From positions 1 through 10,987 of the forward strand of contig JAFNAU010000067.1 in the NCBI GenBank assembly GCA_017860335.1: a DNA stretch of 10,987 bases, given 5' to 3'. This DNA is from Bacteroidota bacterium (GTDB taxonomy: Bacteria; Bacteroidota; Bacteroidia; Bacteroidales; Paludibacteraceae). A program made the translations under genes and the position numbers. Under the pieces are notes generated by a model, which made no database searches, was not told where the DNA came from, and saw only the letters and a list, made by a program, of their open reading frames with translations. Numbering within the stretch: position 1 is the first letter of the stretch; each line of letters starts with the position of its first letter. This document shows, one piece after another, positions 6,666-10,987 of this stretch.

Positions 6666-8852
6666 ATGACAAAGCACTCGGAGTTAACATCACATCTGAA
6701 AGAATACTTTGGTTTTGATACATTCAAAGGCAATCAGGAGGCTATTATTCAAAATGTTCTTGATGGAAAGGACACGTTTGTCCTGATGCCAACCGGAGGT
6801 GGCAAATCCTTGTGTTATCAGTTACCATCACTTTTAATGGAGGGAACTGCCATTGTAATTTCTCCGCTCATTGCCCTGATGAAAAATCAGGTTGATGCCA
6901 TGCGAAATTTCAGCGAAGAAGATGGCGTTGCACATTTCCTGAATTCGTCACTCACGCGTGCTGCAATTGATGTTGTGAAAGAAGATGTGATTTCAGGGAA
7001 AACCAAGTTGCTTTATGTTGCACCGGAGTCATTAACCAAAGAGGAGAATATTGAGTTTCTTCGTCAGGTAAAAATTTCATTTTATGCTATTGACGAAGCG
7101 CATTGTATCTCGGAATGGGGACATGATTTCCGACCTGAATACCGCCGCATAAGACCGATTATCAATGAAATAGGAGTTGCTCCTTTGATCGCGCTTACTG
7201 CCACCGCTACTCCTAAAGTACAGCATGATATTCAGAAAAATCTGAACATGCTCAATGCTACTGTATTCAAGTCTTCTTTTAACCGTCCAAACCTGTATTA
7301 CGAAGTACGATCTAAAACCAAAGATGTAGATAAAGATATTATAAAATACATACGCTCTCAAGCAGGAAAATCAGGTATAATATATTGTCTGAGTCGAAAG
7401 AAAGTAGAAGAACTTGCGGAAACTTTGCAGGTTAATGGTATTTCTGCATTAGCCTATCATGCCGGTATGGATTCGTTACAACGTAGCGAAAACCAGGATA
7501 AGTTCCTGATGGAGAAAGCGGATGTCATAGTGGCTACGATCGCATTTGGGATGGGGATTGACAAGCCGGATGTACGTTATGTAATTCATTACGACATTCC
7601 TAAAAGTCTGGAAGGTTACTATCAGGAAACAGGACGTGGCGGACGTGATGGCGGTGAAGGTCAATGCATTGCATTTTATGCTTATAAAGACTTGGATAAA
7701 CTGCGTAAATTTATGCAGGGAAAACCTGTGGCTGAACAGGAGATTGGAAATCAACTTTTGCTCGAAACGCAGGCTTATGCTGAATCTTCTGTTTGTAGAA
7801 GAAAATTGTTGCTGCATTATTTTGGAGAGGAATATACTCTTGAGAATTGCGGCAGTTGTGATAACTGTATGAAACCAAGAAAATTTGTGGAAGGAAAAGA
7901 ATTATTAGTATTAGTATTGGAGACCGTTCAGCAACTTAAAGAAAAATTCAAAGCTGAACATATTGTTGATGTCCTTAAAGGAAATGAATCACCTGACGTA
8001 AAATCTTATCAGCATGTTGACCTTGAAAATTTTGGTTCAGCATCCGACGAAGATGAAAAACTGCTGCACGCAGTCATCCGGCAGGCCATGATAGCAGGTT
8101 ATATCTCTAAAGATATTGAAACCTATGGAGTCTTGAAAATGACTGCTTCAGGGAAAGAGTATCTGAAAAATCCGAAGTCGTTTCCGATTGTAAAAGACAC
8201 TGAATTTGAGGATGATGAGGATGATATGAGCAGTCGTAATACCGGTGGTACATGTGCTGCCGATGATGTGCTTTTCTCCATTCTGAAAGATCTTCGTAAG
8301 AAACTTTCAAAGAAACTTGAAGTGCCGCCTTTTGTTATTTTTCAGGATCCGTCGCTCGAAGCTATGGCTACCAGTTACCCCATTTCGATGGATGAACTGC
8401 AAAATATCCCGGGTGTAGGAGCCGGTAAAGCAAAACGTTACGGAGAAGAATTCTTGAAAGTAATACGCGAACATGTCAAGGAAAATGAAATCATACGTCC
8501 GGAAGATTTGCGCGTAAGAACTGTCGCCAATAAATCAAAGCTCAAAGTGTCAATCATACAGTCAATAGACCGAAAAATTGCACTTGATGATATAGCGCTT
8601 TCTAAAGGGTTAGATATAAGCGAACTACTGGACGAGATAGAAGCTATTGTGTATTCGGGAACCAAAATAAATATTGATTATTTTCTCGATGAAGTAATGG
8701 ATCCTGATCGTGTGGATGAAATATTTGAATATTTCAATACTGCCGAAACCGATAAAATAAGTACTGCACTCGACGAACTCGGTGAAAATGATTACAGTGA
8801 AACAGAAGTAAGACTGGTGCGGATTAAATTTTTATCCGAAATAGGAAACTAA
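6666..8852 (+). CDS. recQ: ATP-dependent DNA helicase RecQ
   Basis: RecQ is a 3'-to-5' superfamily 2 helicase acting in recombination and replication-fork repair. Helicase motifs appear in order: motif 0 FGFDTFKGNQ at 15-24, Walker A TGGGKS at 43-48, DEAH box at 143-146 followed by CISEWGHDFRPEY, motif III TATAT at 178-182, motif V region TIAFGMGIDKPDVR at 291-304, and motif VI QETGRGGRDG at 320-329. The zinc site has Cys377, Cys395, Cys398 and Cys401. An RQC winged-helix region (about 405-505), an acidic linker around 511-520 and an HRDC domain (about 533-605, with IPGVGAGKAKRYG) follow. Residues 610-728 form a further C-terminal extension absent from the roughly 610-residue E. coli enzyme, compatible with the helix-turn-helix tail found in many longer RecQ proteins. 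No key residue is missing. The gene stands alone between its own promoter and terminator. Confidence 0.96.
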   Translation: MTKHSELTSHLKEYFGFDTFKGNQEAIIQNVLDGKDTFVLMPTGGGKSLCYQLPSLLMEGTAIVISPLIALMKNQVDAMRNFSEEDGVAHFLNSSLTRAAIDVVKEDVISGKTKLLYVAPESLTKEENIEFLRQVKISFYAIDEAHCISEWGHDFRPEYRRIRPIINEIGVAPLIALTATATPKVQHDIQKNLNMLNATVFKSSFNRPNLYYEVRSKTKDVDKDIIKYIRSQAGKSGIIYCLSRKKVEELAETLQVNGISALAYHAGMDSLQRSENQDKFLMEKADVIVATIAFGMGIDKPDVRYVIHYDIPKSLEGYYQETGRGGRDGGEGQCIAFYAYKDLDKLRKFMQGKPVAEQEIGNQLLLETQAYAESSVCRRKLLLHYFGEEYTLENCGSCDNCMKPRKFVEGKELLVLVLETVQQLKEKFKAEHIVDVLKGNESPDVKSYQHVDLENFGSASDEDEKLLHAVIRQAMIAGYISKDIETYGVLKMTASGKEYLKNPKSFPIVKDTEFEDDEDDMSSRNTGGTCAADDVLFSILKDLRKKLSKKLEVPPFVIFQDPSLEAMATSYPISMDELQNIPGVGAGKAKRYGEEFLKVIREHVKENEIIRPEDLRVRTVANKSKLKVSIIQSIDRKIALDDIALSKGLDISELLDEIEAIVYSGTKINIDYFLDEVMDPDRVDEIFEYFNTAETDKISTALDELGENDYSETEVRLVRIKFLSEIGN

Positions 8853-8881
8853 TTGAACTAATGTAATTAAAAAATAATTTT

Positions 8882-8925
8882 TAACTGCCGGCCTCAATTT
8901 GTGTTGATGACCGGCAGTTATTTTT
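8882..8925 (+). terminator. Intrinsic terminator of recQ
   Basis: TAACTGCCGG at 8882-8891 pairs perfectly with CCGGCAGTTA at 8911-8920 across a 19-base loop, followed by five Ts at 8921-8925. The G+C-rich stem with a T tail 29 bases past the recQ stop is a standard rho-independent terminator. Confidence 0.88.
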
Positions 8926-9055
8926 GTGCCATATCCCGGAGTAGTAAATTGATTTTTAGTAATATATAAAGTTTATTGATTATTGTTGGCATTCAACGCA
9001 TGGAACATTAAATTGAGATTATTTGTTATAAATAAAATACATTATTTTATGGGAT

Positions 9056-9697
9056 TTGTTCCTGATTGGAGACCGTGAAGATGCCAGTTATAAGGAACGA
9101 CTAAGATTGGCACGTTTGCTAAAATTTCTATATTCAGAAGAAGGCGGAATTATTTTGACCGGAAAAGATTATCCGGATAGCACCTCAGAAATTTCGAAAA
9201 AGCAGATACAGGAATTTCAGGAAGTAGTAAAGAAACAATTATCTGAAACATTTCTGATGGTAAGACTCAATGAAAAATCTGAGTTTCATTTTCCGAGAAA
9301 AACCTGGACGTGTGAAAATGCAGCGCAATGGCCACCTGATAAGAGAAAGATAGAAGTGTTGGAAACCACGACATTTGCCATGAATTATATGAAGAAGAAT
9401 AAATCTGTAAAAATCGTTATTGACAGAGAAAATATAGATTTGATCATATCCATGGAGGCGGAAAGAGAGTTAGATGAAAAGAAAACATATGTCGGGAGGT
9501 TTTTATCGTTTATTAATAAGTATGCCAATAAGTATGGTTATTTCTCTCAAATAAAAAATTCCATAAGCATTCAGGATGCTCTGTTTCTGTACGAGACACT
9601 TGAATTGCTCGAAATTATCCAGCCAAATAATCTTCATGATGAGCAGGAGAAATACCTGTTTATCAAAAGGGAACTAAAAAATGGTAATGACTTTTAG
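9056..9697 (+). CDS. Hypothetical protein, start uncertain
   Basis: I do not recognise this 213-residue product. It appears soluble and strongly charged, with no signal peptide or membrane segment. Residues 10-30 (YKERLRLARLLKFLYSEEG) and 45-67 look helical. The middle has an unusual WTCENAAQWPPDKRK stretch (84-98), then a region with VKIVIDRENIDLIISMEAE (118-136) that suggests paired strands, and a helical C terminus (about 145-190). The length and protein-like composition argue for a real gene. The start is a problem: the frame opens at 9032 after a stop, contains no ATG before Met68, and TTG at 9056 is the only usual start codon ahead of the conserved-looking part. A well-placed ATG at 9049 lies in another frame and stops after nine codons (TGA at 9076-9078). 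A one-base frameshift near 9073 would join that ATG to this frame. It may be a sequencing error, a decayed start, or recoding. Confidence 0.6.
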   Translation: MFLIGDREDASYKERLRLARLLKFLYSEEGGIILTGKDYPDSTSEISKKQIQEFQEVVKKQLSETFLMVRLNEKSEFHFPRKTWTCENAAQWPPDKRKIEVLETTTFAMNYMKKNKSVKIVIDRENIDLIISMEAERELDEKKTYVGRFLSFINKYANKYGYFSQIKNSISIQDALFLYETLELLEIIQPNNLHDEQEKYLFIKRELKNGNDF

Positions 9698-9701
9698 TCC
9701 C
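9669..9701 (+). repeat. Inverted repeat spanning the stop of the hypothetical gene
   Basis: GGGAACTAAAA at 9669-9679 can pair with TTTTAGTCCC at 9692-9701 with one bulged A, placing the TAG stop (9695-9697) inside the right arm. No T tract follows, so it is a poor intrinsic terminator. It may only be a stem in the 3' end of the message. Confidence 0.35.
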
Positions 9702-10078
9702 GTATTCTACTCCATAAATGATAAAAAGGTATTTCTTTCTTTTTTAATATCTTATTCTATCTGAATAAAATATAAACATTTTCATTCCTCACCGGCAATC
9801 ACGTAAGTATCAACGGGATTAAAATAACGGAATTTATATCTTTCAATTTGATAATAGTTCACGAAGGTGGTTTTCAGTAATTAATTATTGAGTAATGATC
9901 AATATTGCTACCGGGAATTATTTTATGAAGGTATTTAAGAATATCATATTTTAATTTTTTTAATGGCTTCAGGTGTGCTGTAATTGATAGTTTTATAAAA
10001 ATACATTTTTGTAGCGTAATCAATTTGAAATAATCATTACTTTTGCTGATAAATGAGAACAAAATTTACGGTTTAACT
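9698..10078. other. A+T-rich noncoding region before the sigma factor gene
   Basis: I find no gene on either strand in these 381 bases; the minus-strand reading frame at 9874-10062 has low-complexity composition and no motif. A weak A/T-only hairpin with a T tail at 9723-9745 might terminate the upstream gene. AATTGAT at 9982-9988 and ATCAATT at 10019-10025 form a 7-bp inverted repeat shortly before the sigma promoter element; its significance is unclear. Confidence 0.55.
10038..10045 (+). promoter_or_regulatory. -7 promoter element of the ECF sigma gene
   Basis: TACTTTTG matches the Bacteroidota -7 consensus TAnnTTTG exactly and is 34 bases upstream of the ATG at 10079. It overlaps the in-frame TTG at 10043, so a transcript from here could not use that TTG. 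This supports the ATG at 10079 as the start. No -33 TTG is found at 19-21 bases. Confidence 0.5.
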
Positions 10079-10657
10079 ATGCGAACCCAATTCTCAAAAT
10101 ATGCAGACAATGAAGATGCCGCTTTATTCCAGTTAATAAAAAAAAAGGATAAAGAGGCTTTTACAATTGTATATTATAAGTATCATCAATATCTGTACAA
10201 CCTTGCTTACCGATATCTGAAAGATACCGAGATGTCGGGTGATGCAGTGCAACAGGTGTTTGTAAAGCTATGGGTTTCAAGTCCGTTTATCGAAATAGAA
10301 ATCAATCTTAAAAACTATCTTTATACGATGACAAAGAACTTCATTCTTAATCAGATAAGAGATAGTAAGGAAATGATTTCGTTGAATTATCAGAATAATC
10401 AGATTGAAATTTCGGACGACAGCGATATACTGAAAATGCTCGAAGATAATCAGCTCAGCAACTTTCTTTATGAAGGCATAAATAATCTGCCACCCCAAAA
10501 AATGGAAATCTGCAAGATGAAAATTGATGAAAATAAAAGTAATCAGGAGATTGCCGATGCGATGGGAATATCAGTAAATACAGTCAAATCGCACTATCAG
10601 GAGTCTGTAAAGATACTCAGAGACTACTTTCGAAAAATAAAATTGATGTTTTTATAA
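10079..10657 (+). CDS. ECF-type RNA polymerase sigma factor (Bacteroidota family)
   Basis: This 192-residue protein has the two-domain plan of extracytoplasmic-function sigma factors. Region 2 (about 24-92) includes AFTIVYYKYHQYLYNLAYRY and the core-binding DAVQQVFVKLW at 55-65. Region 4 (about 133-185) begins INNLPPQKMEI and carries the helix-turn-helix NQEIADAMGISVNTVKSHY at 155-173, which would read the -35 region. There is no N-terminal or C-terminal extension. The frame extends 12 codons upstream to a TTG, but the ATG at 10079 is preferred because the promoter element overlaps that TTG and the homologous part begins after it. A FecR-like anti-sigma gene follows after 66 bases, the standard pairing in which the sigma factor activates a SusC/SusD-type outer-membrane uptake locus on a signal passed through the TonB-dependent receptor. 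The regulated substrate cannot be told from this window. Confidence 0.93.
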   Translation: MRTQFSKYADNEDAALFQLIKKKDKEAFTIVYYKYHQYLYNLAYRYLKDTEMSGDAVQQVFVKLWVSSPFIEIEINLKNYLYTMTKNFILNQIRDSKEMISLNYQNNQIEISDDSDILKMLEDNQLSNFLYEGINNLPPQKMEICKMKIDENKSNQEIADAMGISVNTVKSHYQESVKILRDYFRKIKLMFL

Positions 10658-10723
10658 ATAATTAACATATAAAACTCACATTATTTTTTCATTCTTGTGT
10701 CAAGGTAATATAAAGAAATTAAT

Positions 10724-10987
10724 ATGCATCCGTTCGAAAAAGAGACCATTGATAAGGTTATAGAAGGTATAGCCAGCAAAAAGGAAGCCCGTGAAGTAGC
10801 TATGTGGTTTTCTGAAACAGTTGAAGGCAGACATAAAAGGATGCGCAAGATTTACTGGCAGGCAGCAGCAGTGCTCATACCGGTTATTATGATTCTCGGA
10901 ATCACTTTTCAGCTCAACAATCAGGTTAACTTATTCGGCAAAACAGTGTATGCCGAAGTATATGTCCCCAAAGGTAAACAGGAGCAT
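10724..10987 (+). CDS. FecR-family anti-sigma factor (3' end missing)
   Basis: The 88 visible residues start at ATG 10724 and run off the right edge. Residues 1-40 form a cytoplasmic helical segment with ASKKEAREVAMWFSE (17-31), like the sigma-binding N terminus of FecR proteins. Residues about 45-63 (WQAAAVLIPVIMILGITF) form one membrane-spanning helix. The periplasmic part begins with VYAEVYVPKGKQEH, which corresponds to the family's V-P-x-G block at the start of the FecR domain. It is a single-pass inner-membrane regulator that holds the adjacent ECF sigma factor inactive or helps activate it on signal. It is almost certainly co-transcribed with the sigma gene 66 bases upstream, since no promoter or terminator lies between them. 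Confidence 0.88.
   Translation, partial: MHPFEKETIDKVIEGIASKKEAREVAMWFSETVEGRHKRMRKIYWQAAAVLIPVIMILGITFQLNNQVNLFGKTVYAEVYVPKGKQEH

Noticed and set aside
7476..7817. Minus-strand reading frame inside recQ
   Set aside because: It overlaps the RecQ motif VI and zinc-site coding region; shadow frame only.
9874..10062. Minus-strand reading frame in the gap before the sigma gene
   Set aside because: A+T-driven composition, no motif, overlaps the sigma promoter element.
10043..10078. Upstream TTG start giving the sigma factor 12 more residues
   Set aside because: The TTG lies within the TACTTTTG -7 element, so it would not be in the transcript; the family-like N terminus starts after ATG 10079.
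1..10987. Mobile element, CRISPR, tRNA/rRNA or defence system
   Set aside because: No transposase, integrase, regular spaced repeats, cloverleaf-like sequence or recognised defence gene was seen; RecQ here is a standard repair helicase with no defence partners next to it.

Overview
The window looks like chromosomal DNA from a member of the Bacteroidota, probably Bacteroidales or a close relative. The evidence is A+T-rich spacers, no clear Shine-Dalgarno sequences, several -7 promoter elements close to the Bacteroidota consensus TAnnTTTG, Bacteroidota-type trigger factor and ClpX sequences, and an ECF sigma factor followed by a FecR-type anti-sigma factor. There is no sign of an insertion sequence, phage, CRISPR array, tRNA or rRNA.

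Layout: (1) bases 1-395, minus strand, the N-terminal part of an exported thioredoxin-fold protein, running off the left edge. (2) A 448-base divergent spacer, then L-fucose isomerase (fucI, 844-2613), closed by a terminator with a perfect 19-bp stem. (3) The proteostasis cluster tig (trigger factor, 2964-4325), clpP (4517-5194) and clpX (5198-6430). clpP and clpX are 3 bases apart and surely co-transcribed. tig has its own promoter-like element, and clpP has another plus an inverted/direct repeat in its leader. The cluster ends in a U-tailed hairpin. (4) recQ (6666-8852), a full-length RecQ helicase with its own promoter and terminator. (5) An unrecognised 213-residue ORF (about 9056-9697) with an unclear start. 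(6) A 381-base noncoding stretch, then an ECF sigma factor (10079-10657) and the start of a FecR-like anti-sigma gene (10724 to the right edge).

How the genes work together: trigger factor folds nascent chains at the ribosome, while ClpX unfolds tagged or regulatory proteins and feeds them to ClpP. FucI starts L-fucose breakdown but has no other fucose genes beside it here. The sigma/FecR pair is typical of a locus controlling an outer-membrane SusC/SusD-type uptake system, which would lie beyond the right edge.

Most of the window is conserved housekeeping DNA and I see no convincing new system. The points most worth a second look are the unrecognised ORF with its possible frameshift, the repeat in the clpP leader, the direct repeats upstream of the recQ promoter, and a Walker A substitution in ClpX.
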